Positions 26,464-35,511 of a stretch of 64,000 nucleotides of DNA are shown here, piece after piece; position 1 is the stretch's first letter, and each line of letters starts with the position of its first letter. The stretch is taken from contig CANHPN010000003.1 in the NCBI GenBank assembly GCA_947462535.1, positions 1 to 64,000 of the forward strand. Reading direction: 5' to 3'. Both the position numbers and the translations under genes were made by a program. Origin of the DNA: Akkermansiaceae bacterium. GTDB taxonomy: Bacteria > Verrucomicrobiota > Verrucomicrobiia > Verrucomicrobiales > Akkermansiaceae. The notes under the pieces are model-generated. The model ran no database searches and had not been told where the DNA came from. It saw nothing but the letters and a program-made list of their open reading frames with translations.

Positions 26464-27501
26464 TCAAGTCCATCCGAGCCTCTCGCGGGCGATCCGCGCG
26501 AGCGCGTCGGTCGTTAGAGCCGAGCGGCCCGATTCGGCGGACGGTTGCAATTCGAATTCGGGCAATGCGTTCATCGGCAGGCGCAGGATCAGCCCGAGTT
26601 TTTCCAGATTGTCCAGATAGCCGGGCATGAAACTGGTCAGCGGAAACCCGACGTCCCCCGGATAGATCACGAACGTGGGTTTGCCCGTTGCCGCCGCTTC
26701 GGTGACCATCGAAACGCTGTCTTGGGTAACCCACAATTTCTCCGCAGCTCCGAGATAGGCGGCCAGCTTCTTCTCCGGCTGGCGGCACCACCAGACGGCG
26801 TCTGCCAGGATGTCGGCAGGCAGCAGGCCGCGCAGGCGATCCTCCAGTTTGCTCCCGCTGCGCCGGGACGTCGTCACCAGCCAGCGGATGCCTTCGCGGC
26901 GGGAGAGCTCGGTCATGCCCTCGGCCAGTTGCTCCCAATCGCTGTCCCGATAGCGGTGGCTGCGGGACGATCCGCCGATGAGCAGCGTCCACAACCGGCC
27001 TGCGGGTCGATCCGACCAACCGGCCGCGGCGAGGCGGACGGCTTCCGGAGTTATCTTGGTGGGGATCACGTCCATGCGGACGTCATTGGCTTCCGTGTCG
27101 AAGGACGATGGCGTGAAGGTGGTGTGGAACCAGCTGGCCTGATAGGGTTTGCGCTCGCCGAGGAACATCAGGGGAGCACCATGCCGGGTGGCCAGCGTGC
27201 GGGCCGCGAACACGCTTTTTCCACCGCTTGCAATGATAACGTCCGGGGCGGGTTCGTTGCGGTCCGGCCGCTCCAGCCGCAGCCATTGGCGGAGCATCCA
27301 GCCGGGCAACGGCCGCGCATGCTTGCCCATCCAGAACCGGCGGATGAAGCTGCGGGCCAAGCCGCCCTTGCGTTGCCGGCATTCCCACTGGCGGATCGTC
27401 GCCGGCACCTGCGCCGCCAGGGCTTCCGCCAGGCCCACGGCTTGGCTGACATGGCCGGGGCTGCCTTCGCTGATGATCCAAATGACACGTTTGACACTCA
27501 T
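26464..27501 (-). CDS. ELM1/DUF1022 family protein (predicted glycosyltransferase-like), copy 2
   Basis: A 345-residue paralogue of the gene at 18831. Shared landmarks are the N-terminal WIISEGSPGHVSQAVGLAEA, VIIASGGKSVFAARTLA, LLIGGSSRSHRYRDSDW and KLWVTQDSVSMVTEAAATGKPTFVIYP. It lies 27 bases after a GT8-like gene in the same transcript direction, repeating the ELM1/GT pairing but in reverse gene order. Predicted to act in core-oligosaccharide or lipid A-linked glycan assembly. Confidence 0.75.
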   Translation of the reverse strand: MSVKRVIWIISEGSPGHVSQAVGLAEALAAQVPATIRQWECRQRKGGLARSFIRRFWMGKHARPLPGWMLRQWLRLERPDRNEPAPDVIIASGGKSVFAARTLATRHGAPLMFLGERKPYQASWFHTTFTPSSFDTEANDVRMDVIPTKITPEAVRLAAAGWSDRPAGRLWTLLIGGSSRSHRYRDSDWEQLAEGMTELSRREGIRWLVTTSRRSGSKLEDRLRGLLPADILADAVWWCRQPEKKLAAYLGAAEKLWVTQDSVSMVTEAAATGKPTFVIYPGDVGFPLTSFMPGYLDNLEKLGLILRLPMNALPEFELQPSAESGRSALTTDALARIARERLGWT

Positions 27502-27528
27502 GCTTTGAGGGGGCTATCGGCGGTCATT

Positions 27529-28338
27529 TCACTCGCGCCAGTGTTCCGCGACCCAATCTGTCGGATAGAGGAAGCGGCGCAACAGCCTGCGCCAGCGTTT
27601 GTCGCCGCCGCGCCGTTGCACCATCATCCACTTCCAATACTCCGACCGCGTGCAGTGCGGGGTCTCCCTGGTGAACTGCCCGAGAATCGCGTCGGGCGGT
27701 TTCGGTGGTCCGGGAAAAGTGACGATCTTCGCATCGTGCGGCAGGAAGGGCGGGCGCAACCAGCGCAACGGCCAGATGCCCATGCAGTGCAGGCCGAAAT
27801 GTTTGGTCCACTTTTCAGGCCAGAATTTGATGCCGCCTCTAACACCGGCGGTCACATAGTTTTGTTCAAATCGGTATTTGCGCGAGATCGTCGCCGGGGC
27901 GACCTGGAGGTTTTCCAGCATGTAGGAATTCCCGCCGATGGGGAAACGGAAGACCGAGGTTTGGCCATGTTTGCCGAAAAGGCGGACCCAGTTGCGGGCG
28001 GTGATCACGTCCTGCGGGTCGCCGTAGGTGAAATAGTTGTCGATGTTGGCGACGATAACCGTGTCTAGATCGATGAACAATGCGGTGCCGGTGAGGCCGC
28101 CGAGATCCTTGCCCCAAAGTGCAATCTTCGGCCATTTCCCGGGTACGTCCGGCGGGATTTCACAGTCGAGAGTGGGCAGTGGAAGGCATTTCACTTCCGG
28201 GCGGACGCCGGTGGTGTCGTCGGTGAAGCAGATGAGCGTGAACTCGCCTGTGATGTTCCGGCGACACATCGCCCACATGATGTTCACGTATTCCGGCCCG
28301 TAAACCGTGCCCCATTTCATGCAGACGACTTGTTTCAT
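27529..28338 (-). CDS. Glycosyltransferase (GT8-like), copy 2
   Basis: A 269-residue paralogue of the gene at 19800. It shows VVCMKWGTVYGPEYVN at the start, LICFTDDTTGV, the DxD-type site ALFIDLDTVIV, DAKIVTFPGPPKPPD and the end DWVAEHWRE. It lies 8 bases from the upstream GT4 gene and 27 from the ELM1 gene, so it is probably co-translated with them in envelope glycan assembly. Confidence 0.76.
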   Translation of the reverse strand: MKQVVCMKWGTVYGPEYVNIMWAMCRRNITGEFTLICFTDDTTGVRPEVKCLPLPTLDCEIPPDVPGKWPKIALWGKDLGGLTGTALFIDLDTVIVANIDNYFTYGDPQDVITARNWVRLFGKHGQTSVFRFPIGGNSYMLENLQVAPATISRKYRFEQNYVTAGVRGGIKFWPEKWTKHFGLHCMGIWPLRWLRPPFLPHDAKIVTFPGPPKPPDAILGQFTRETPHCTRSEYWKWMMVQRRGGDKRWRRLLRRFLYPTDWVAEHWRE

Positions 28339-28346
28339 CAGGGAAA

Positions 28347-29459
28347 TCAGGGGCGCGGGGTGGTGAGCACGGTTTGGTAAACGTCGAGGGTCGATTTGAG
28401 CATCCGCTCCAGCGCGAAAGCCTCCGCCGGCAAGGGCTTCGGGCGACCCTTTAAGATTTCTTCCGTCAGGTCAATGGCGCAGTTCAGGTCGCCCGGCTTT
28501 ACCAGACCTTGCGGGAAAATCGCGCGCAGTTGCTCGGCCACGCCGCCGTGCTCGTAAGCGATGACGGGCTTTCCAAGCGCGAGCGCCTCCAGCGAAACCC
28601 GGCCAAACGCCTCCGGATCAAGCGATAGCGAATAGACCAGCGCGGAAACCGCCATGATTTCCCGCAGATCGTTGCGGTGACCGAGAAATGAGATGTGTTC
28701 CGCGACTCCGAGTGAGGCGGCCAGCTGCTTGAGTTCGTCCAGAAACGCGAGCTTCTTCGGGTGTGGCTCGCCGACGATCAGCCCGTGCACCGACTGCCCG
28801 CGCCCGACCAGAGTGGCGATCAGCCGGACGAAATCCTGCTGGCCCTTCCAGCGGGTGAGACGCGCGGGCATCAGCAGCGGAATGCGTCCTTCCAAGGCGG
28901 GTTGGGCGGCTTTCCAAGCGGCCAACCACTCGGGCGATGGGGTAAATCCGGCGGGGTAAGCGGCTTCATCCACGCCGCGGTGGATCACCCGGACTTTCGC
29001 GGGAGCGGTCTCCGGGTAGCTTTTCAGGATGTAGTCGCGCACGCTTTCCGAGACGGCGATGACCGCCTCGCCCTTGGTCATGACGGCGGAGTAGGCGTTG
29101 ACCGAATAAAAGCCGTGGACGGTGGTGACCAGACGGGGACGCGTGTTCCGGGGCAGGCTTTTCCATGCGAGCCATGCGAGCCATGCGGGCAGCCGCGATC
29201 GCAGGTGAATGATGTCGGGCTTTTCCGTGGCGAAAAGTTTTCTCAGGCGTGGAATCTGGCCGAGCGAGGCGAGCGCCTTGCGGTGGACCGGTATCTGGAT
29301 ATGGCGCGATCCGGCTTTTTCCAAATCCGCGACTTGTCGTCCGCCGTTGGAAATGACGAGGGATTCGTGCCCTTCACGCACCAGATGCGCGGCGACTTCC
29401 AAGGTGCCGCGCTCGACGCCGCCGGCGTTGAGCTCGGGGAGGATTTGGATGATTTTCAT
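28347..29459 (-). CDS. Glycosyltransferase family 4
   Basis: A 370-residue GT-B glycosyltransferase. The N-terminal acceptor lobe has the Gly-rich ELNAGGVERGTLEVA. The C-terminal donor lobe has PARLTRWKGQQDFVRLI and the E-x7-E type site DPEAFGRVSLEALALGKPVIA. It overlaps the acyltransferase upstream by 4 bases (ATGA). It probably adds a sugar to lipid A core. Confidence 0.88.
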   Translation of the reverse strand: MKIIQILPELNAGGVERGTLEVAAHLVREGHESLVISNGGRQVADLEKAGSRHIQIPVHRKALASLGQIPRLRKLFATEKPDIIHLRSRLPAWLAWLAWKSLPRNTRPRLVTTVHGFYSVNAYSAVMTKGEAVIAVSESVRDYILKSYPETAPAKVRVIHRGVDEAAYPAGFTPSPEWLAAWKAAQPALEGRIPLLMPARLTRWKGQQDFVRLIATLVGRGQSVHGLIVGEPHPKKLAFLDELKQLAASLGVAEHISFLGHRNDLREIMAVSALVYSLSLDPEAFGRVSLEALALGKPVIAYEHGGVAEQLRAIFPQGLVKPGDLNCAIDLTEEILKGRPKPLPAEAFALERMLKSTLDVYQTVLTTPRP

Positions 29460-30727
29460 GGCGGCGGGCGCAGGGAAATAAAGGGGATGGCTTCACGCCG
29501 CGCGGCCTTGATCAAGGCCTTGGGTGCCGCGCTGGTGAGGATGTAATCGACCGGGAGGCCGGCGGCCAGATCGATTGCGGCGATGGATTTTTGAAACGTT
29601 TTGCGGTCCGCGGCGGGCGGGGCGGTGTGGGTGATTGGCGAACCGGGCAGCCAGGACGGCTTCTCTTGGCCGGGAGCCAGCACGATTTCGTAAATCACAT
29701 CCGGGTGCGACCATTCCTCGGGCGGTCGCCAGGAAGCGGGAGCGCCTGCCAACCACAGGAGCGCGCGGTGCGGCTTGCCCTCGCCGCACGCGTCGGGTCC
29801 CAGCCAATCCCGGATCGTGCGGTTTTCGCGGATGTAAAGCTTCCACCGCTCCTGCAGCCAGAAGACATCGGTGGGGCTGGCACGCATCGCCTGCTCAAGC
29901 GCGGCCATGCAATCGGCCGTTTTCAAAGGGGGGCTCACCGGGTGATAGCGCACCTTCCATTTCCCCGGCGCCTCGGTGCTCAGCGACATCGCTAGCACCT
30001 CGGCCTTGCTGCGGCGGGCCATCAGGCTGGGCACCGGGCTCGCCCGCGTGAGTCGGCCGAAAAACCGCACCAACTCGCCCTGGTTGCCGACGCGTTGGTC
30101 CGCGAGAATGCCGATCAGGCTGCCTTCGCGGAGAAATCCGGTGACGTGGTGGAGGCTGTCGCGTTTTGAAAAAAGGTGGGTGCCGTCCGTCTCGCGCTGT
30201 GCCACCACCCGCGCGTTCATCAGGGGATTATTCAGCGGCCGGTAAAACGCACCGATTTTGTGACCCTGCGGAAACAAGCGGTTCATCCGGCTGAGGATTT
30301 CCCAGTTTCCCATGTGGCAGGGCAGCAGCACCAGCCCCGCGCTGCCGGACATGGATTGCTCGATGAGTTCCTGGTTTTCCACCGTCAGCATCGCGTCGAT
30401 CCGCTCGCCGGAGAGTCGCGCGGTGTGGGCGGTGGAAAACAAGTTCGCGCCGGTGCGGCGGATGGTTTCCCGCGCCATCCGCTGGAGCGTGGGAAGGTCG
30501 TATTCACCGTAAAACGCGATCCGTAGATTTCGCAAAACGATCCGCCGACGCAGCGGCATGAAGTGCCAGGCGATGCCGCCAAGCATCTCGCCGATGCGGA
30601 ACACCCACGAGCCCGGCAGCCGCCCCGCGATTTCCTCAACGCAAGTGTATGCCAGACATTCGGTCCGCCATTTCCAGCGCTTGGAATGATCTTGGGGATC
30701 AAGCTTGAGCGGACGGGTTTTGCTCAT
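29456..30727 (-). CDS. Lipid A biosynthesis acyltransferase (LpxL/HtrB-like) with C-terminal extension
   Basis: A 423-residue membrane-associated acyltransferase. The catalytic H-x4-E is His138/Glu143 in CHMGNWE; the second block is FYRPLNNPLMN (161-171), then GSLIGILADQRVG (202-214). The family fold ends near DVFWLQERWK (about 297); residues 311-423 are an extra domain I cannot assign (RALLWLAGAPASW onward, with DYILTSAAPKALIKAARREAIPFI). An N-terminal hydrophobic helix lies near 40-60. Start ATG at 30727 is inside the 3' end of the ABC exporter gene (29-base overlap). Confidence 0.85.
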   Translation of the reverse strand: MSKTRPLKLDPQDHSKRWKWRTECLAYTCVEEIAGRLPGSWVFRIGEMLGGIAWHFMPLRRRIVLRNLRIAFYGEYDLPTLQRMARETIRRTGANLFSTAHTARLSGERIDAMLTVENQELIEQSMSGSAGLVLLPCHMGNWEILSRMNRLFPQGHKIGAFYRPLNNPLMNARVVAQRETDGTHLFSKRDSLHHVTGFLREGSLIGILADQRVGNQGELVRFFGRLTRASPVPSLMARRSKAEVLAMSLSTEAPGKWKVRYHPVSPPLKTADCMAALEQAMRASPTDVFWLQERWKLYIRENRTIRDWLGPDACGEGKPHRALLWLAGAPASWRPPEEWSHPDVIYEIVLAPGQEKPSWLPGSPITHTAPPAADRKTFQKSIAAIDLAAGLPVDYILTSAAPKALIKAARREAIPFISLRPPP

Positions 30728-32594
30728 ACTGCAGGCGGTAAAGATGGGCGTAGAGACTGTCCGAATCGCTGATGAGCGCATCGTGGGAACCGCTGGCGAC
30801 GAGGCGGCCGTTCTGCATCACATGGATGGTGCGGGCGTTGCGGATGGTGGAAAAACGGTGGGCGATGACGATGGTGGTGCGGCCTTGCATGAGGCGGTCG
30901 AAGGCGAGTTGGATTTGTTGTTCGGACTCGCTGTCGAGGGCGGAGGTGGCTTCGTCAAGCAGCAGGATGGGCGCGTTTTTCAAAAACGCGCGGGCGATCG
31001 AGATCCGCTGCCGTTGGCCACCGGAGAGGCTGCCGCCGTTTTCGCCCACTTCGGTGTCGTAGCCGAGCGGTTGCTCAAGGATGAAATCGTGGGCGAAGGC
31101 GTCGCGGGCCGCCGCTTCGACTTCCGCGTCGGTCGCGTCCAGACGGGCGAAGCGGATGTTGTTGCGGAGGGTGTCGGAGAACAGGAAGGTGTCCTGGCTG
31201 ACGAGAGACATGTGCTCCCGCAGCGAGGAGGTTTGCAGCTGCCGGATGTCCTGACCGTCGATCTCGATTTGGCCGGCATCACTTTCATAGAAGCGCTCGA
31301 TGAGGTTGAGCACGGTGGATTTTCCGCTGCCGGACGGACCGACGAGGGCGGTCACGTGGCCGCCGGGGCAGGCGAGGGAAACGTCGTGGAGCACCGGCTG
31401 GCCGGGGCGGTAGGAGAAACTGACGCTGCGGAGGTCGATGTCGCCGCAGGTGAGCCGGAGCGGTTTGGCGGTGGGCGCGTCGGGGATCGAGTGGTCCGCG
31501 TCGAGCACTTTATAAAGCATTTCCACGCCGACGAGTGAGGCGTGGAGGGTGACGTTCATTTTGGCGATCCGCTTGATCGGCTCGTAACAGAGCAGCAGCG
31601 CGGTGAGGAAGGCGATGAGCGAATCCCCGCTTTGGCCATGGACCAGGTTGCGGTAACCGCCGTAGAAAACAATCGAGGCGACGGCGATTCCGCCCATGAA
31701 TTCCATGGTCGGGCCGGTCCGGGCGGTGACCATGGCTTTCTTGTTGGAGAGCTTTTCACCGTTGCGGATGGCCCCGTCAAAGCGACCGCGCATCGGGGTC
31801 TCCAGATTGTAGGATTTGATGAGCTTGCTGCCGATGATCGACTCCTGAATGATTGCAATGACGCGGGCGAGGTTCTGGTATTGGGAACGGGAAAGTTTGC
31901 GGATGCGACTGATGATCGAGTTGAGAACCAAAAAGAGCGGGCCCAAGACGAAGAAGGCGGCGCAGGACAAGCGCCAGTCGAGGGTGAACATGGCGATCAA
32001 CAGCGCCAGCGCCGTGAAAACATCCTGCACCCGCGTCATGAGCAGTTGCATGACATTGCGGGCGGCGGTGGCGGCGTGGGAAACCCGGGTGATCAGGTCG
32101 CTCGACGGGAAATGCACGAAAAACGCGAGCGACTGGTTGAGGAGGTGATTGGCGATGCGGCTCTGCTGGCGGGCGACGACGTTGTTGCCGATCTTGGCGA
32201 GGATCACCGAGGAGCCGTATTCGGAGAGCCCTTTCATCAGGAAAATGAGGACGATGGCGATGGAGACGCTGAGGATTTGAACCAAGCCGGGCTGCGATGA
32301 CACGAAAAGGGAGGCGACGAAGCTGCTGAGCCGTTGGGTCCATTCGGCGACCAAGGGACTCGCGCCGCCCGTGGCGACCGGCGTTTCTTTCAAGGCCTCG
32401 GCCGATCCAAAGACCACCGCGGTGACCTTTTTCATCATGAAGACCGACAAGGCCGTGGCGAGGGCGGTGCAGCCCATCAGAAGGAAAGCCAACAGGTAGC
32501 GCCCGGTGTAGAGGTGGAAATTCTCCCTCAGAATCCGAGAAATGAGGTTCCGCGTGTTTTGATCGGTTAAAATCTTCGGTTTGGAATGGGACAT
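30699..32594 (-). CDS. ABC exporter, MsbA-like (membrane and ATPase domains fused)
   Basis: A 631-residue half-transporter. An N-terminal six-helix membrane domain (LAFLLMGCTALATALSVFMM and later segments) is followed by the ATPase with Walker A GPSGSGKST, signature LSGGQRQR, Walker B LLLDEATSALD and the H-loop IVIAHRFST. The lipid A flippase MsbA has this layout, and the gene sits between lpxD and an lpxL-like acyltransferase, supporting transport of a lipid A precursor, though other substrates are possible. Confidence 0.87.
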   Translation of the reverse strand: MSHSKPKILTDQNTRNLISRILRENFHLYTGRYLLAFLLMGCTALATALSVFMMKKVTAVVFGSAEALKETPVATGGASPLVAEWTQRLSSFVASLFVSSQPGLVQILSVSIAIVLIFLMKGLSEYGSSVILAKIGNNVVARQQSRIANHLLNQSLAFFVHFPSSDLITRVSHAATAARNVMQLLMTRVQDVFTALALLIAMFTLDWRLSCAAFFVLGPLFLVLNSIISRIRKLSRSQYQNLARVIAIIQESIIGSKLIKSYNLETPMRGRFDGAIRNGEKLSNKKAMVTARTGPTMEFMGGIAVASIVFYGGYRNLVHGQSGDSLIAFLTALLLCYEPIKRIAKMNVTLHASLVGVEMLYKVLDADHSIPDAPTAKPLRLTCGDIDLRSVSFSYRPGQPVLHDVSLACPGGHVTALVGPSGSGKSTVLNLIERFYESDAGQIEIDGQDIRQLQTSSLREHMSLVSQDTFLFSDTLRNNIRFARLDATDAEVEAAARDAFAHDFILEQPLGYDTEVGENGGSLSGGQRQRISIARAFLKNAPILLLDEATSALDSESEQQIQLAFDRLMQGRTTIVIAHRFSTIRNARTIHVMQNGRLVASGSHDALISDSDSLYAHLYRLQYEQNPSAQA

Positions 32595-32612
32595 GAATAA
32601 AGCGGCTGCACG

Positions 32613-33659
32613 TCAGCTTTTGTCGGTCACTCCTTGCAGCGCGTCTTCGAGCGCTTTCACCCGGGCGACGAGCTTCGGCAGGCGGCGGACGAGGGCTTGC
32701 AGCTTCATTTCCTCGCGGATCGGCAGGGCGGGTTTGCCGGCGTAAACCTCGTCGCCGGGGAGGTTGGCGGTCACTCCGGTGCGGGCGCTGAGCACGGCTT
32801 TGGAGCCGATGGTCACGTGCCCGGCGATGCCGACTTGCCCGGCGGCGGTGACGTAGTCGCCGAGCTGCGAACTGCCGGAAATGCCGGTCTGGGAAATGAT
32901 GAGGCAGTGTTTCCCGATCACGCAGTTGTGGCCGATCTGGACTAGATTGTCGATCTTGCTGCCTTCGCCGATGATCGTCTTGCCGAAGCGGGCGCGGTCG
33001 ATGGTGGTGTTGGCACCGATTTCGACATCGTCGCCGATTTCCACGATCCCGACCTGGTCGATTTTGACGTGGCGGCCTTCGTGAAATTCGTAGCCGTAGC
33101 CGTCCGAGCCGATGACGGCGCCGGGTTGGAGAATCACGCGGTCACCCAGCACGCAGCGTTCGCGGATGCTCGTATTGGCCATGATCACGCAGTCCTTGCC
33201 GATCACCGCGTCTTCGGAAATGACGCTGTTCGGGCCGATGTCCGAACCATCGCCAATGACGGCTCCGGCCAAAACGACGGCACCGGCCTGGACCCGGACT
33301 TTCGCGGGATCGAGCACGGCGGAGGGATCGACGAAGGCCCGCGGGTGGATGCCGGGCGCAAATTTGCGGGTGGCGGCGGCGAAGTGGCGGACCACCACGG
33401 CGAAGGCCAGTGATGGATTGTCCACCGCGATCAGCGCGGTGGCTTGCGGCCCGTCGGTCACGCCGCGCGAGACGATGACGGCGGCGGCGCGCGTTTGGAG
33501 AAACTGGCCGTGGTATTTCTCGTTGCCGAGGAAACTCACGTCATGCGGACCGGCGGCGTCGAGCGCGGCCATCCCGGTCAGAGACAAATCGAGCCCGCCC
33601 CGGACGATGTCACCATCGACCCAACGGGCGAGCTCGGAAAGCGTGAGGGCGAATGCCAA
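32613..33659 (-). CDS. lpxD: UDP-3-O-acylglucosamine N-acyltransferase
   Basis: A 348-residue third enzyme of lipid A synthesis. It has an N-terminal uridine-binding domain (LSELARWVDGDIVRG, then VSFLGNEKY), a left-handed parallel beta-helix of hexapeptide repeats (residues about 110-300) and a C-terminal helix. The catalytic base is His244 in NLVQIGHNCVIG. The start is apparently TTG at 33659: the family N-terminus begins there and no ATG lies between the upstream stop and this point. It follows skp directly, as in proteobacteria. Confidence 0.92.
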   Translation of the reverse strand: MAFALTLSELARWVDGDIVRGGLDLSLTGMAALDAAGPHDVSFLGNEKYHGQFLQTRAAAVIVSRGVTDGPQATALIAVDNPSLAFAVVVRHFAAATRKFAPGIHPRAFVDPSAVLDPAKVRVQAGAVVLAGAVIGDGSDIGPNSVISEDAVIGKDCVIMANTSIRERCVLGDRVILQPGAVIGSDGYGYEFHEGRHVKIDQVGIVEIGDDVEIGANTTIDRARFGKTIIGEGSKIDNLVQIGHNCVIGKHCLIISQTGISGSSQLGDYVTAAGQVGIAGHVTIGSKAVLSARTGVTANLPGDEVYAGKPALPIREEMKLQALVRRLPKLVARVKALEDALQGVTDKS

Positions 33660-33686
33660 CTCGGGAGGGGTCGGAGGTCCTCGAAA

Positions 33687-34328
33687 TTACTCGGCGGGGG
33701 CAGGCACCGGGATTTCCGGTTTCGGATCGCCTTCGGCAGGAAGGGATTCGGCGGGAGCGTCCTTGTTGAGGTCTTTCAGGAGGCCGGCGGTGATGTCGGT
33801 CGCGTCCTTGGTGTAGAGGAGGAAGGGAACCTGCGAGGTGCTGAGGCCGGACTTGTCGAAGACGTAGTCGAAGTTGTCGAGCTTGGCCTTTTCCTCTACC
33901 AGCTTGCGGATTTCCTCGAGGATGCCCTTCATGCGCTGGACCATTTTCTCGTTGAGTGCCTGGTTGCGGCGTTGGAGGAATTCGCGGCGCTCGCGGTCGA
34001 GGGCGATGCCTTCCTGTTGTTGCATCTGCCACTCTTTGAAGAGGGTTTGCTTCTTCGAATCGTTGAGCGATGGGTCTTCAAGCTGCTTGCGGAGCTTGCC
34101 GAGGTTTTCCTCCAGCTCGCGGATGCGGGCGAGGCGCTCGTTGTTGTCCTTCTGGATGCGGGCGCGCTCCACGTTGATCTGCTTTTGGGCCTCGTTGGTG
34201 CGGTAGTATTGCTTGAAAAGCTCCTGCATATCGACGGTGGCGATGTTGAGCTTGCCGTCCCGGGCAACAGCCATGGTGGCGAACGAGGCCGCGAGGGCGA
34301 CGGCGAGGATGCGACGAATGAAGATCAT
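33687..34328 (-). CDS. OmpH/Skp family periplasmic chaperone
   Basis: A 213-residue protein with a signal peptide (RRILAVALAASFATMAVA), a short beta-like start (LNIATVDMQELFKQYYRT) and a long charged coiled coil (about 45-155) forming the Skp tentacle, then a Pro-rich tail PEIPVPAPAE. Skp keeps unfolded outer-membrane proteins soluble in the periplasm. The skp-lpxD order is conserved in Gram-negative bacteria and supports the call. Confidence 0.88.
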   Translation of the reverse strand: MIFIRRILAVALAASFATMAVARDGKLNIATVDMQELFKQYYRTNEAQKQINVERARIQKDNNERLARIRELEENLGKLRKQLEDPSLNDSKKQTLFKEWQMQQQEGIALDRERREFLQRRNQALNEKMVQRMKGILEEIRKLVEEKAKLDNFDYVFDKSGLSTSQVPFLLYTKDATDITAGLLKDLNKDAPAESLPAEGDPKPEIPVPAPAE

Positions 34329-34509
34329 TGGTTAGGTGAGTTGGGGTTCCAAGAAAGGAGTTCGTGGCGGAGCATGAACGAAAATTCCGAAGCGTCAACG
34401 CTCATCCGGGTCTGATTGTTCCGCTCCGGGCCAAGCTCGTACGTCGGCCGCGACACCGCCCCGAATTACAGACATGGATGAGGGGCTTCGGTGCGCCGCT
34501 GGCCGGGCG

Positions 34510-35274
34510 TCACTGCGCCGCGTGAAAACGGGTGGAAGTCCCTTTCCCCGCGACGATTTCCGCAAGCCGCTCCGGGTGGCGGCCGTGGGCGATGTGGGTC
34601 TCGATCCCCGCGTCCACGGCGAATTTCACCGCCGCGAGTTTCGACGCCATGCCGCCCATCGAGAAGCGGCCCTTGTCCTCTCGGACGTGGCGGAAAACGT
34701 TGTCGATGTCGGTCACCTCGGGGATGAGCTGGTTGGTTTCCGGATCGAGCAGGCCGTCGACGCTGGTGAGCAGGATGACGCGCTTGGCACCGGCGAGTTT
34801 CGCGACGCGTACGGAGAGCATGTCGTTGTCGCCGAACTTCAATTCCTCCACCGCGACCGAGTCGTTCTCGTTGATGATCGGCAAAATGCCTGGCTCGGAT
34901 AGGAGCCGCTCGAGCGTGTCCGAGACGTAGCCCGCGCGCTCCGGCGTGCCGAGGTCGCCGGCGGTGAGCAGCACTTGGGCGACGGTGATTTCGAAGTTGG
35001 AAAACAAGCTGCTATAAGTCTGCATCAGCCGTGCCTGGCCCACCGCCGCGCAGGCTTGGCGGGTGGCGGTGTCCTGCGGATACTCGCTCAGCCCCAGCGC
35101 GGAAACGCCCGAACCGACGGCCCCGGACGACACGAAAAGGCAGCGGTGTCCGGTATTCACCAAGCCGGCGATGGCCGAAACGAGGTGGACCAGCGCCGCG
35201 CGGTCGAGCGTGCCGTCGTTGGCTTTGGTCAGGACGCCGGTGCCGGCCTTGATGAGGGTGAGATCGGGAATCAT
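34510..35274 (-). CDS. proB: Glutamate 5-kinase, short form without PUA domain
   Basis: A 254-residue amino-acid kinase that makes glutamyl phosphate, the first step of proline synthesis. Motifs: LIKAGTGVLT at 8-17 (nucleotide loop, usually K.GS), VSSGAVGSG, PIINENDSVAVEELKFGDND, and the C-terminal GRFSMGGMASKLAAVKFAVDAG. E. coli ProB has about 367 residues with a C-terminal PUA domain; here the protein ends after the kinase domain (GKGTSTRFHAA), a known short architecture. No proA neighbour is present. Confidence 0.9.
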   Translation of the reverse strand: MIPDLTLIKAGTGVLTKANDGTLDRAALVHLVSAIAGLVNTGHRCLFVSSGAVGSGVSALGLSEYPQDTATRQACAAVGQARLMQTYSSLFSNFEITVAQVLLTAGDLGTPERAGYVSDTLERLLSEPGILPIINENDSVAVEELKFGDNDMLSVRVAKLAGAKRVILLTSVDGLLDPETNQLIPEVTDIDNVFRHVREDKGRFSMGGMASKLAAVKFAVDAGIETHIAHGRHPERLAEIVAGKGTSTRFHAAQ

Positions 35275-35363
35275 GGGAAATTTCGCCTTGGGGCGAGGCC
35301 CGACATAGCGGGATTCACGCGCTCGCGCCAGCGCAAGCTCGCGAAAAAACCACTCAGATAGCG

Positions 35364-35501
35364 ATGGGTTCCGGCTGCGGCTTTGCGTCCGTCGCGCACG
35401 GCATGCACGACCACGCTCGGGCCGCGCACCACATCGCCACCATCGCCGAAGCCACCGGCATCACCGACGAAGAGACGCGTTGGGAGGAAATGAACGCATG
35501 A
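35364..35501 (+). CDS. Possible small protein, 45 residues
   Basis: An ATG-to-TGA frame in the 237-base gap between proB and the Uma2 gene, coding for a small Ala/His-rich peptide (contains HDHARAAHHIATIAEATG, ends EEMNA). Codon choice is GC-rich like neighbouring genes. No recognisable family; it could be a remnant of a larger gene. Otherwise the gap shows nothing I can name. Confidence 0.25.
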   Translation: MGSGCGFASVAHGMHDHARAAHHIATIAEATGITDEETRWEEMNA

Positions 35502-35511
35502 CCGTGGCGGC

